Shown: positions 1 through 7,960 of the stretch, piece after piece
Layout: the number at the start of each line of letters is the position of its first letter
Numbering within the stretch: position 1 is the first letter of the stretch
DNA from: Aestuariibius insulae
GTDB taxonomy: Bacteria; Pseudomonadota; Alphaproteobacteria; Rhodobacterales; Rhodobacteraceae
DNA: 64,000 bases
Direction: 5' to 3'
Assembly (NCBI RefSeq): GCF_040783535.2
Contig: NZ_JBFONW020000001.1
Location: 1,054,001-1,118,000, forward strand
Notes under the pieces: model-generated
The model's input: only the letters and a program-made list of their open reading frames with translations
Told to the model about the DNA's origin: nothing
The model's database searches: none
Program-made: the position numbers and the translations under genes

Positions 1-1
1 G

Positions 2-334
2 GTCTTCGAAAGCCTGTCGATGATCACCCTGACGGTGCCCGTCTTCGCGCCTCTCGTCGCCTCGCTGGGCTTCTTCGAGGGCGATGTGACGGGCGAGATG
101 GCACTCATCTGGTTCGGCATCATCGTGGTCGTCGTCACCGAAATCTCGCTCATCACGCCGCCCATCGGGCTGAATGTCTTCGTCCTCCGATCCGTCATTT
201 CCGATGTCTCGACCGGCACGATCTTCCGGGGGGTCACCCCGTTCTGGGCCGCCGATATCCTGCGCCTGATCATCCTCGTCGCGCTTCCGGCCTTCGCCCT
301 CTGGCTGCCCATGGGCGTCTGGAGCTTCGGATGA
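2..334 (+). CDS. TRAP transporter large permease (DctM-like), C-terminal end
   Basis: This is the last 110 codons of a gene that begins before the window. The reading frame is open from base 2 to a TGA at 332-334. The protein is very hydrophobic, with membrane segments around residues 10-25, 35-60 and 80-105. The stretch ITPPIGLNVFVLRS is the conserved end of the DctM/TRAP large (12-TM) permease, which together with DctQ and a periplasmic DctP protein imports organic acids using the Na+ or H+ gradient. The next gene starts 85 bases downstream on the same strand, so the transporter probably feeds the MBL/FAD-enzyme cassette. The substrate cannot be read from this fragment. Confidence 0.85.
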   Translation, partial: VFESLSMITLTVPVFAPLVASLGFFEGDVTGEMALIWFGIIVVVVTEISLITPPIGLNVFVLRSVISDVSTGTIFRGVTPFWAADILRLIILVALPAFALWLPMGVWSFG

Positions 335-419
335 GGCACAGCTTGGATCCGCCCCCGAGAGGCGTATGGTTCGGCCTGCCGCAACCGCCAGCACGCCCCG
401 CAACACAAAGGACACCAGC

Positions 420-1370
420 ATGACCACAGGTTTCGCCTCTCAGGGGGACATGACGGAAAAGACGATCACCTTCGACGAGATCGGCGAAGGGCTCTGGGCC
501 TTCACCGCCGAGGGGGATCCGAATTCTGGCGTCATCATCGGCGATGACAGCGTCATGATCGTCGAGGCGCAGGCAACTCCGCGTCTGGCGAAGAAGGTCA
601 TCGAAAAGGTCCGCGAGGTGACGGACAAACCGATCAGCCACGTGGTTCTGACCCATTACCACGCCGTGCGCGTTCTCGGCGCCTCCGCCTACGGCGCGGA
701 TCAGATCATCATGTCGGACCGGGCCCGCGCCATGGTGGTCGAGCGCGGCCGGGAAGACTGGGACAGCGAATTCCAGCGCTTCCCCCGCCTCTTTCAGGGA
801 CACGAAAGCATCCCGGGCCTGACCTATCCGACCACGACCTTCAGCGACGCGATGACGGTCTATCTAGGCAAGCGCCGTGTCGATATCAGGCAGATCGGCC
901 GCGCTCATACGGCCGGGGACGCGGTGATCCATGTACCCGACGAGAACGTCATGTTCACAGGCGACATCGTGGAGGATCACTCGGCCTGCTATTGCGGCGA
1001 CGGCCATTTCGCCGATTGGGGCCGGACGCTCGACCGCATCAAGGCCTACGGCACCGACGCTATCGCACCCGGTCGCGGCGCGGCGCTCATGGGCCGCGAG
1101 GCGGTGAGCCGCGCCATCGAAAGCACGCGTGATTTCGTTCAATCCACCTACGCGCCCGCCGCCCGCGTCGCCATGAAGGGCGGCACCCTCAAAGAGGCAT
1201 GGACTGCCGTACGCGAGGTCTGCGATCCGAAATTCAAGGATTATGCCATCTACGAGCATTGCCTCCCGTTCAATGTCAGCCGCGCCTATGACGAGGCGCG
1301 CGGCATCGCCCATCCGCGCATCTGGACCGCCGAGCGTGATCTGGACATGTGGGAACAGCTGCGCGATTGA
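420..1370 (+). CDS. MBL-fold metallo-hydrolase with altered metal motif
   Basis: A 316-residue protein of the metallo-beta-lactamase fold. I chose the ATG at 420 because AAAGGA lies just upstream; the frame is open to 366, and a second ATG at 450, preceded by AGGGGG, is an alternative. The first metal motif, normally HxHxDH, reads HYHAVR at residues 79-84, so the Asp and third His are missing. Later ligand positions look kept: AHTAGD near 162-167 and FTGDIVEDH near 179-187. Its order before an FAD monooxygenase-like gene and a DUF2783 gene is an arrangement I recall from other Rhodobacterales, pointing to a shared catabolic job. The reaction and substrate are unknown. Hydrolysis of a ring-opened product or a thioester is possible, but that is a guess. 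Confidence 0.85.
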   Translation: MTTGFASQGDMTEKTITFDEIGEGLWAFTAEGDPNSGVIIGDDSVMIVEAQATPRLAKKVIEKVREVTDKPISHVVLTHYHAVRVLGASAYGADQIIMSDRARAMVVERGREDWDSEFQRFPRLFQGHESIPGLTYPTTTFSDAMTVYLGKRRVDIRQIGRAHTAGDAVIHVPDENVMFTGDIVEDHSACYCGDGHFADWGRTLDRIKAYGTDAIAPGRGAALMGREAVSRAIESTRDFVQSTYAPAARVAMKGGTLKEAWTAVREVCDPKFKDYAIYEHCLPFNVSRAYDEARGIAHPRIWTAERDLDMWEQLRD

Positions 1371-1393
1371 CCCCCGCACCGGGAGACTACCAG

Positions 1394-3019
1394 ATGGCCG
1401 ACCCCTCGACCCGGACGACCGCCACCCTTTACCCCTACGAAAAGCCCTCCGCGCTCGGGGCGCCGCCCCGGACCCATCCCGTCGTAATCGTCGGTGCCGG
1501 TCCCGTCGGGCTCGTGCTGGCGCTCGATCTGGGCCGCAAGGGCACGCCGGTTCTGATCCTCGACGATCAGGAAGGGGCCGGGCAGGGCAGCCGGGCGATC
1601 TGCTTTGCCAAACGCACGCTCGAGATCTGCGACCGCCTCGGTCCGGGTCAGGCCATGGTCGACAAAGGCGTTGTCTGGAACCTGGGCAAGGTCTTCCACG
1701 GCCATGACAAGGTCTTCGAATTCAACCTCCAGCCCGAAGATGGCCACAAGAACCCCGCCTTCATCAACCTTCAGCAACCCTATTTCGAAGCCTTCCTCGT
1801 GGACGCTATCCGGCAGGCCCAGAAGGACGGCGCGCCGATCGAGATCCGGGGCCGCAACACCGTCACGGGCATCACGCCGGACCCGGATGGCGTCACAGCC
1901 CAGATCGACACCCCGGACGGCGCTTATGCGCTTCGGGCCGATTGGCTCGTCGCCTGTGACGGCGCCCGCTCGCCGGTGCGCAAGATGATGGGCCTCGGCT
2001 TCGAAGGCCGCGTCTTCGAGGATAATTTTCTCATCGCCGATGTCCGGATGACCGCCGACTTCCCGACCGAACGCTGGTTCTGGTTCGAACCTCCCTTCAA
2101 GGGCGGCGGCGCGTCGGCCCTCCTGCACAAGCAGCCCGACAACATCTGGCGCATCGACTTCCAGCTTGGCTGGGACATCGACCGTAAGGCCGAGTTGCAG
2201 GAGGACAACATCCGCAGGCGCGTCGACGCGATGCTGGGGCAGGGTGCCTCCTATGACCTCGAATGGACCTCGATCTATACCTTCCAGTGCCGCCGGATGG
2301 AGAAGTTTCGCCATGACCGCGTGATCTTCGCAGGCGACAGCGCCCACCAGGTGTCGCCGTTCGGCGCGCGCGGGGCCAATTCCGGCGTGCAGGATGCCGA
2401 CAATCTGGCGTGGAAGCTCGATCTGGTGACCAAGGGACTGGCGCCCGAGACCCTGCTCGACAGCTACTGCGAAGAGCGTGTCCACGGCGCGGACGAGAAC
2501 ATCCTCAACTCCACCCGGTCGACGGACTTCCTGACCCCCAAAAGCGACATCAGCAAGGTCTTCCGCAACGCGGTGCTCGAACTGGCGAAGACCCATGCCT
2601 TTGCTCGCCCGCTGGTCAATTCGGGCCGACTGTCCGTCCCCTGCGCCTATGACGGGCTCTCGCTCAACGGTCCCGATAGCCTGAACGGACCGCGATGCAC
2701 CCGCGTTGGCGCGCCATGCCCGGACGCTCCACTGGCCGAGGGGTTTCTCCTCGATCGCCTCAACGGCACCTTCACGCTGCTCGCCATCGACACCGAGGCA
2801 CCTGCGCTAGAGGCTGCCGACGGCATCCCCATCCAGACGCTGACCCTCTCAACCGCGACGGACGATCCCAGCGGCGCCCTGCGCCAGCGCTATCTTGGGA
2901 AGGCAACGGCCGCCCTCTACCTGATCCGTCCCGATCAACACGTCGCCGCCCGCTGGAGCGGCGCGACCCAAGGCGACATCACCTCAGCCCTGCGCAAGGC
3001 AACCGGATACGAGACCTGA
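1394..3019 (+). CDS. FAD-dependent aromatic hydroxylase-like monooxygenase
   Basis: A 541-residue flavoprotein of the UbiH/PheA/MhpA class (FAD_binding_3). It has an N-terminal dinucleotide-binding motif VVIVGAGPVGLVLALDLG near residues 30-48, a DGARSPVR motif near 190, and the second FAD/ribityl motif FAGDSAHQVSPFGARG near 311-326. The C-terminal third (from about residue 400) matches the thioredoxin-like tail of phenol and 3-hydroxyphenylpropionate hydroxylases. The ATG at 1394 is preceded by GGGAG and lies 23 bases after the upstream stop; the longer frame to 1349 would overlap that gene. It probably uses NAD(P)H and O2 to hydroxylate an aromatic acid in the cytoplasm. No ring-cleavage gene is in the window, so the substrate is left open. 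Confidence 0.88.
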   Translation: MADPSTRTTATLYPYEKPSALGAPPRTHPVVIVGAGPVGLVLALDLGRKGTPVLILDDQEGAGQGSRAICFAKRTLEICDRLGPGQAMVDKGVVWNLGKVFHGHDKVFEFNLQPEDGHKNPAFINLQQPYFEAFLVDAIRQAQKDGAPIEIRGRNTVTGITPDPDGVTAQIDTPDGAYALRADWLVACDGARSPVRKMMGLGFEGRVFEDNFLIADVRMTADFPTERWFWFEPPFKGGGASALLHKQPDNIWRIDFQLGWDIDRKAELQEDNIRRRVDAMLGQGASYDLEWTSIYTFQCRRMEKFRHDRVIFAGDSAHQVSPFGARGANSGVQDADNLAWKLDLVTKGLAPETLLDSYCEERVHGADENILNSTRSTDFLTPKSDISKVFRNAVLELAKTHAFARPLVNSGRLSVPCAYDGLSLNGPDSLNGPRCTRVGAPCPDAPLAEGFLLDRLNGTFTLLAIDTEAPALEAADGIPIQTLTLSTATDDPSGALRQRYLGKATAALYLIRPDQHVAARWSGATQGDITSALRKATGYET

Positions 3020-3020
3020 T

Positions 3021-3212
3021 ATGACCCTGACGCTGACCCCCAATATTCCCGACCCAGACGGCTTCTATGAAGAGCTTCTATCGATGCATGAGGGACTCAC
3101 CGACGCGCAAAGCAAGGCTTTTAACGCCCGCCTCATCCTGATCCTCGCCAATCAGATCGGAGACCGCTCGATCCTGACCGCCGCACTGAAAGCCGCGATA
3201 TCTCCGCCATAA
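3021..3212 (+). CDS. DUF2783 small protein
   Basis: A 63-residue protein that starts one base after the stop of the FAD monooxygenase gene, so the two are almost certainly co-translated. The sequence (FYEELLSMHEGLTDAQS, then NARLILILANQIGD) matches DUF2783, a short, probably helical family that repeatedly follows MhpA-like monooxygenases. Its role is unknown; an accessory or stabilising subunit for the oxygenase is a reasonable inference from the fixed linkage. It is convergent with the ABC permease, with 28 bases between the two stops. Confidence 0.8.
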   Translation: MTLTLTPNIPDPDGFYEELLSMHEGLTDAQSKAFNARLILILANQIGDRSILTAALKAAISPP

Positions 3213-3240
3213 GACCGCGTCCCGGGCAAGGCGCCCTCGG

Positions 3241-4092
3241 TCAGGTCCGCCAGCGCAGCACCCGCCGTTCGATCCAGCCGATCACCGACGAGGTCAGAAC
3301 CCCCAGCACCGACAGGATCACGACCCCCGCAAAAAGCCGCTCCAGATCGTAAAGCGATCCCGCCTCGAGGATATAGGCCCCGATCCCGTAGGTGGCGCCC
3401 AGCATCTCGGCGGCGACAAGCAGTATGATCGCAATCGCCAGCCCGATACGCAGCCCCGACAGGATCCCGGGCATCGCGCCCGGCAGAACGATCTTGCGCA
3501 CGATGGACCACCAGGACAGGCCAAAGGACTGCCCCATCCGGATCAGCGTCCGGTCCACGTTATCCACCGCGCCATAGGTCGCCACGACCATCGGCGTGAA
3601 GGTCCCCAGCGCGATCAGCGCATATTTCGACCCCTCGCCGATCCCGAACCAGATAACGAATAGCGGCAAAAGCGCGATCTTGGGCACCGGGAAAAGCGCG
3701 CTGACAACAGGAACAAGCCCGGCGCGCACCAACCCGAACAGCCCGATCAGCGTCCCGATCCCGATCCCCGCCAACGCGCCCAGCGCGCCGCCCACCGCAA
3801 ACCGTGACAGCGACGGCAACAGATGATCCCACAAAGCGCCGGTCACCCAAAGCTGGCGAAAGACATCCAGCACTTCGGAGGGCAGCGGGAACGTCAGCCG
3901 CCCGATCCAGCCTTGCCGGATGCCGATCTCGATCCCGCCGATCAGCAGCGCGAAGACGACAAAACCGGCCCACCGATTGCCTGTGATCCGAAACCCGCCG
4001 CCCCGAAATGGCACCGGATGCGGGCTCTCCGCACCCGCAGAAGCCGCAACCCGGGCCGCCGCCTGCACCGTGCGCGCCCCGGTCTCACCCAT
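3241..4092 (-). CDS. ABC importer permease (SsuC/TauC/NitT type)
   Basis: A 283-residue inner-membrane permease of the binding-protein-dependent (MetI-like) class, with about six membrane segments. The cytoplasmic EAA-loop region includes IRMGQSFGLSWWSIVRKIVLP. I chose the ATG at 4092 because it overlaps the ATPase stop (ATGGGTGA) and has GGAG seven bases upstream; an ATG at 4107 is also possible. It is the last gene of a three-gene minus-strand operon: binding protein, ATPase, permease. The family carries sulfonates, nitrate, riboflavin or pyrimidine precursors, or aromatic acids such as phthalate. The facing catabolic cassette makes an aromatic acid plausible, but nothing in this sequence fixes the substrate. 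Confidence 0.9.
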   Translation of the reverse strand: MGETGARTVQAAARVAASAGAESPHPVPFRGGGFRITGNRWAGFVVFALLIGGIEIGIRQGWIGRLTFPLPSEVLDVFRQLWVTGALWDHLLPSLSRFAVGGALGALAGIGIGTLIGLFGLVRAGLVPVVSALFPVPKIALLPLFVIWFGIGEGSKYALIALGTFTPMVVATYGAVDNVDRTLIRMGQSFGLSWWSIVRKIVLPGAMPGILSGLRIGLAIAIILLVAAEMLGATYGIGAYILEAGSLYDLERLFAGVVILSVLGVLTSSVIGWIERRVLRWRT

Positions 4093-4834
4093 CGACCAGC
4101 TCCGCATCCGCCGCGCGGGCCTCGTCGCGCATCAGCCCCCACAGATGCGCCTGCACATCCTCCATCGCGCCCCGCCCGCTCAGTTCCGCATCGATCTCCA
4201 CGATCTCGCGGATCCGCCCGGGGCGGCGGGAGAGGACAACGACCCGGTGACCCAGCCGCACCGCTTCGGCCAGATTGTGGGTCACATAGACCGCCGTGAA
4301 CCGCTCGCGCTCCCACAGGCCCACAAGATCATCCATCAGCAGCTCGCGTGTCTGCGCATCGAGCGCCGAGAGCGGCTCGTCCATCAGCATCACTGCCGGA
4401 TCGACGGCCAGCGCCCGGGCAATCGCGACCCGCTGCTTCATCCCGCCCGACAGCTGCCGGGGCAGCGCATGCGCAAAATCCGACAGCCGCGTGCGCGCCA
4501 GCACATCCGCGATCCGCCCGGCCCGGTCCACAAGCCGGTGATCCTCGAGAGCCAGCGACACATTGCCCGCCACGCTGCGCCAGGGCAGCAGGGCAAAGTC
4601 CTGAAAGACGTAGGTCAGCGGGTTCAGCGACCCCTCCGGTGGCGGGCCGACCTGAACGACCGCCCCCGCGCTCGGCCGCTCCAGCCCGCCGATCATCCGC
4701 AGCAGGGTGGACTTGCCGCACCCCGAGGGCCCCACGATGCAGACGATCCGCCCCGAAGGGATGTCGAGGTCGATCCCCGACAGCACTTCGGTCTCGCCGT
4801 AGCGATGCGTCAGACCCTCGATCCGCAGATCCAT
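4085..4834 (-). CDS. ABC importer ATP-binding protein (SsuB/TauB type)
   Basis: A 249-residue ABC ATPase. It shows Walker A GPSGCGKST near residues 35-43, the Q-loop region YVFQDFALLPWRS, the signature LSGGMKQRVAIARAL, Walker B VMLMDEPLSALD and the switch histidine in VYVTHNLAEAV. These are the marks of the nitrate/sulfonate/taurine ATPase subgroup. It starts 21 bases after the binding-protein stop and overlaps the permease gene by 8 bases, so the three genes form one translationally coupled unit. It powers uptake through the partner permease on the cytoplasmic face. Confidence 0.93.
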   Translation of the reverse strand: MDLRIEGLTHRYGETEVLSGIDLDIPSGRIVCIVGPSGCGKSTLLRMIGGLERPSAGAVVQVGPPPEGSLNPLTYVFQDFALLPWRSVAGNVSLALEDHRLVDRAGRIADVLARTRLSDFAHALPRQLSGGMKQRVAIARALAVDPAVMLMDEPLSALDAQTRELLMDDLVGLWERERFTAVYVTHNLAEAVRLGHRVVVLSRRPGRIREIVEIDAELSGRGAMEDVQAHLWGLMRDEARAADAELVDG

Positions 4835-4855
4835 CAGACGCGCGTCCTCACCCCG

Positions 4856-5872
4856 TCAGCTCCCGACCGTCTCGACAAAGGAGCCGTCGATCAACTGATC
4901 CAGCGAGATCCCCGCATCCACCAGCCCCTCGGACTGGAACCACTCCAGCTGGTCGCGCACCGACGCCACGTTGAGCGTCGCGCCCTCGTTGATCCGCATC
5001 GTCCCGTTGATGATCGACGGCGCGGCCCGCTCCCGCTCGCGGTCGGTGTAGACATATTTGTGGATCAGATCGACCATCGCATCGACCCCGGCCTCTCCGC
5101 CCGCCCGGTCGATCATCGCGCTGTTGTAATCCGAGATCCCGCGCGTGACCGCGCCCAGATAGCCTTCGGTCAGTGCCCTATCGCCCGCATTCTCGGTCGA
5201 GGTGAAGATCGTCGTCACCTGATAATCCGGCAGGTAATCCACGACCGACCCGATCATATGCACCTCAGGCCCCGAGGCGACAGGCTTGGCGATATGCGGC
5301 ACGATCGACCAGGCATCGATCTGCCCGGTCTTGAGCGCACCGATGATCGCCGGCACCTTCTGAAGCGGCACGAAGGTCATGTCGATCCCCTCGGCCTTGG
5401 CCATCTTCGATCCCATATAGTGAAAGCTCGACCCCGCCGTCGTCATCCCGAAGCGGCGCCCGTCCAGCGCACCGGGCGCCGTCACGCCCTCCTGAAAGGC
5501 CGCGTCCGAGGCGAGGATCTTCTGCCCGTCGATCCCGGGCTCTTCGGACAGCGCGCCGCCGATCACCTTGATCGCGCCCTTGTCGGCAAGGTTCACAAGC
5601 CCGCCCGAAATGGCCGTCATCGCATAATCGACATCGCCAGAGGCAATGGCGACGGCCATCGGCTGCGCCGCCTGAAAGAACTCCAGCTCCACATCAAGCC
5701 CGGCTTCCGCGAAATACCCCCGCTCCAGCGCGATGAAGCTCGGCGAATGCGAGGTAAAGCGCAAAGCCCCGACCTTCAGCTTGGTCCCCTGCGCAAGGGC
5801 CGGAGCGGCCAGCGCTCCCGTAGCGGCGCCCATCAAAGCGAGCGTATGGCGGCGTGTGATTGTCATTTTCAT
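4856..5872 (-). CDS. ABC substrate-binding protein (NMT1/SsuA family), probable Tat signal
   Basis: A 338-residue periplasmic binding protein of the NMT1/THI5-like (SsuA/TauA) family. The N-terminus has a twin arginine followed by HTLALMG and a hydrophobic stretch ending ALAQG near residue 29, so export is probably by Tat. The core motifs (LRFTSHSPSFIALERGYFAEAGLDVEL, later a glycine-rich AGSSFHYMGSKMA) fit the first lobe of the family. The alternative ATG two codons downstream (5866) would keep the twin arginine. This is the first gene of the operon with the ATPase and permease. The promoter should lie within 5873-6292, where I could not pick out clear -35/-10 elements. Confidence 0.9.
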   Translation of the reverse strand: MKMTITRRHTLALMGAATGALAAPALAQGTKLKVGALRFTSHSPSFIALERGYFAEAGLDVELEFFQAAQPMAVAIASGDVDYAMTAISGGLVNLADKGAIKVIGGALSEEPGIDGQKILASDAAFQEGVTAPGALDGRRFGMTTAGSSFHYMGSKMAKAEGIDMTFVPLQKVPAIIGALKTGQIDAWSIVPHIAKPVASGPEVHMIGSVVDYLPDYQVTTIFTSTENAGDRALTEGYLGAVTRGISDYNSAMIDRAGGEAGVDAMVDLIHKYVYTDRERERAAPSIINGTMRINEGATLNVASVRDQLEWFQSEGLVDAGISLDQLIDGSFVETVGS

Positions 5873-6292
5873 GTCCTCCCGTTCGTGCCCCGACGATGCC
5901 GGTCACGCCCCCGGGGCACAAGGGCGGATCGCACTCCCTCCCTCCGCTCGAAGAGCCCGAAACCCAAAAGGCAAAGCGCAGCTCCCGCTCCCAAAGCCAT
6001 CCCGCCTTCGCGCCGAGGCCTATCCATCGATGAACCGGTGCCGCACTGCCACAGAGTAAATTAGCGAGATCCAGACTAAGGCGGCGCTCCCCTCAATCCC
6101 GGGCAGAAGACCTCTCGATGACCCTTGAGACCCCGCAGGGTCAGCAAAGGTGGTCGTTGCTCGGCCAACCGCATCCTCTGCTCTAGGTGGACAGATCGTC
6201 GCAATCTTAACTAAAACTCAACCTAAAGTTGACCAACTCCACTATGAGGAGTAGTGCTGCTTGAAGTAGTTTCAGTTTAATGTGGAGAGATC
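5873..6292. other. Intergenic region without a gene
   Basis: These 420 bases lie between divergent units and hold no convincing ORF. Base composition changes sharply around 6050-6200, from GC-rich to visibly A+T-rich, and stays A+T-rich through the following Hint genes. A short hairpin, GACCC-CGCA-GGGTC, lies at 6129-6142. A TTGACC at 6227-6232 could be part of a promoter for the + strand gene at 6293, but no good -10 follows at the right spacing. GGAGAG just before 6293 is the ribosome-binding site of the next gene. Confidence 0.5.
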
Positions 6293-6667
6293 ATGGCAGC
6301 CTACAATTTTCAGATAATCGATGCGGATAACCCAAGCGGGATCGACTTTCAGACCTTTAACCAAGGACTTCCCTTCCAAGTCGCGGAAGAGGATATCACG
6401 GTTCTGTCTCTCGACGACGACGACGAATTTCTTCAGCTACAGGGAACAGATCCCGATGGAAATCCGGGAGTTGCGTCAAACGATCCATCATCTGCCGGTA
6501 CAACTGGATTTGAACCTGGGGAACCAGTTCAGTTCTTCACATCTTTTTCGGTGACCGGTTCTGATGGATCTACCGGCATCGTCTATGCTCTTTCCAATCA
6601 ATCAGGATCAGGTATTCAAGGTTTCGCTGCGGACTTCCCGCTGGTTCCGGGCGTCACTTATACTTAA
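6293..6667 (+). CDS. N-terminal part of a split Hint-domain protein
   Basis: A 124-residue acidic protein with a good ribosome-binding site (GGAGAG, 4-9 bases before the ATG). It has no signal peptide. The sequence (YNFQIIDADNPS, VLSLDDDDEFLQLQGTDPDG, FEPGEPVQFFTSF, FPLVPGVTYT) looks like the N-terminal module that precedes Hint domains in several Rhodobacterales proteins, as far as I recall them. The frame ends in TAA at 6665-6667, and the Hint domain resumes 8 bases later in another frame, so the ancestral protein was probably one chain of about 325 residues. The A+T-richer codon use differs from the neighbours and suggests transfer. The function of the module is unknown. Confidence 0.7.
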   Translation: MAAYNFQIIDADNPSGIDFQTFNQGLPFQVAEEDITVLSLDDDDEFLQLQGTDPDGNPGVASNDPSSAGTTGFEPGEPVQFFTSFSVTGSDGSTGIVYALSNQSGSGIQGFAADFPLVPGVTYT

Positions 6668-6675
6668 CCGAGAGA

Positions 6676-7266
6676 TTGATTGAGACCACAGTAGCCTACA
6701 GTTCGCTCGTTCCTTGCTTTACGGCAGGCACTCTGATCGCAACACAGGTTGGCCTCAAGCTGATCGAAGACCTGGAAGTCGGCGACATGATCGAAACCGC
6801 CGATAACGGTCTGCAACCAATCCGCTGGATCGGCCGTAGATCGGTTCCCGCGATTGGCAATCTTGCCCCTGTCGTTTTTGCACCCGGTGCCATTGGAAAC
6901 GAACGCGAACTGGTTCTGTCCCCTCAGCACCGTGTCCTTCTGTCCGGCTGGCGCGCCGAGCTATTCTTCGGAGAGACCGAGGTCCTGGCCCCTGCCAAAC
7001 ATCTGATCGGTTCCGACAAAGTCTTCCTCCGCGAGAGCGATCAGGTCGAGTACTTTCACATCCTGTTCGATACTCACGAGATTATCTTTGCCGAAGGCGT
7101 GCCATGCGAGAGCTTCCATCCCGGTGAAATGGGCTTGTCGGCTATTGATGAAGACCAACGTAACGAGCTCTTCTCGATCTTTCCCGAGTTGGCAGTTTCA
7201 GCCGAAAGCTACGGCGCTTCGGCCCGACCGTCCCTCAAGGGGTTCGAGGCATCTCTACTCGCTTAA
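6676..7266 (+). CDS. C-terminal Hint (Hedgehog/intein) domain part of a split protein
   Basis: A 196-residue frame carrying a Hint_2-type domain. The nucleophilic Cys is present in VPCFTAGTLIATQVGL, followed by LEVGDMIETADNGLQPIRWIG and the block-B histidine in LSPQHRVLLSG, so a self-splicing or autoprocessing active site appears intact. The only early start is TTG at 6676 with no ribosome-binding site, and the frame stays open upstream through 6601 in nonsense sequence. This is why I read it as the frameshifted tail of the gene at 6293 rather than an independent gene. In this family the domain may cleave the chain N-terminal to the Cys. Translation here is uncertain. Confidence 0.65.
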   Translation: MIETTVAYSSLVPCFTAGTLIATQVGLKLIEDLEVGDMIETADNGLQPIRWIGRRSVPAIGNLAPVVFAPGAIGNERELVLSPQHRVLLSGWRAELFFGETEVLAPAKHLIGSDKVFLRESDQVEYFHILFDTHEIIFAEGVPCESFHPGEMGLSAIDEDQRNELFSIFPELAVSAESYGASARPSLKGFEASLLA

Positions 7267-7278
7267 CGTGAAAACGAC

Positions 7279-7310
7279 GCCAGCGCGGATACGTCTTCGC
7301 GCTGGCCTTT
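7279..7310 (+). terminator. Hairpin after the Hint gene
   Basis: A perfect 9-bp inverted repeat, GCCAGCGCG (7279-7287) and CGCGCTGGC (7298-7306), with a 10-base loop and followed by CTTTC. It begins 13 bases after the Hint stop codon and fits an intrinsic terminator with a weak T tract. Confidence 0.65.
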
Positions 7311-7532
7311 CGGTGATCCCGATCATTGACAGACCTATCTCTTGACCCGATAGGCGTCGACCCTCGACATCCCGCGTTTCTCCAAATCCGAGCGCGCGGT
7401 TCTGAATAAGTAGACAGCGGACTTCGAATTTCTTCTCTCATTCAACGTATAAACAATCCCACCCCAGCGCCCCACACTGTCCACATCGTTGCGCAACAAA
7501 AGAACCGAACGCTCCGTTACCTGGGCGTCCTT

Positions 7533-7579
7533 CGAAAATCCACCGACCGGATACCGACGCAATACCGACCGGATACCGA
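7533..7579 (+). repeat. Dispersed iteron element, copy 1
   Basis: Two identical 16-bp direct repeats, ACCGACCGGATACCGA, at 7542-7557 and 7564-7579, separated by CGCAAT, giving a 22-bp period (two helical turns). They are preceded by CGAAAATCC. The same layout recurs at 33890-33935 and 60574-60620, always intergenic and always in this orientation. Confidence 0.85.
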
Positions 7580-7675
7580 AGCCCGGATTCCAAGAAAAAA
7601 CAGGCGTTAACCTATGATTCGCAGGCCCCTCGGCGGATCCACCGACATCCTATCCCGCCGCGGTTAACGATCCGC

Positions 7676-7867
7676 TTACGGTTTGACCTCGTCCGGCACC
7701 TCATCAAGGTGATCCTCGTGGATATACCGCGCATCGCAATAGCCGCATTCGACCCAGCCCTTGGTCTGCGAAATCTGGAGCCACACCCTCGGATGCCCCA
7801 ATGCGCCCTCGCCGCCATCGCAGGCGATCCGGTAGGAACTGACGATCTTGGTCTCGGGCGCATCCAT
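7676..7867 (-). CDS. CHCC zinc-finger protein (NDUFS6-like)
   Basis: A 63-residue protein. A His in ALGHPRVWLQI, and the pair CGYC in VECGYCDARY, together with the early Cys in IACDGGEG, make the C-H-C-C zinc site of the zf-CHCC family, which is related to the 13-kDa NDUFS6 accessory subunit of complex I. The start at 7867 is supported by AAGGA eight bases upstream; a much longer open frame upstream is a shadow of the ABC gene on the other strand. The alphaproteobacterial role is not well settled; a link to respiratory complex I assembly is the usual inference. It is transcribed divergently from the ABC ATPase at 7961. Confidence 0.88.
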   Translation of the reverse strand: MDAPETKIVSSYRIACDGGEGALGHPRVWLQISQTKGWVECGYCDARYIHEDHLDEVPDEVKP

Positions 7868-7960
7868 CGGCTGGGTCCTTGCACTTGCCGGGGCCGCTGC
7901 CCCTGTTAGGTAAGCGCGGACAATAACGCTCGCGCCGCCCCGCGCAACAGGAAGACGTTC

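Larger units (their letters stand above)
7267..7675. other. Intergenic region between convergent genes
   Basis: Apart from the terminator at 7279-7310 and the repeat at 7533-7579, I see no gene here. A minus-strand frame at 7335-7562 runs into the repeat and has no ribosome-binding site or family resemblance. The sequence around the repeat (roughly 7480-7640) shows patchy similarity to the surroundings of the third repeat copy near 60500-60660. Confidence 0.5.

Noticed and set aside
6655..6680. Programmed -1 frameshift site in the split Hint gene
   Set aside because: No canonical slippery heptamer and no evident downstream pseudoknot; a simple indel is more likely.
7335..7562. 75-codon minus-strand frame ending in repeat copy 1
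   Set aside because: Its first residues are only the translated iteron, which also opens similar frames at the other copies; no supporting start signal.
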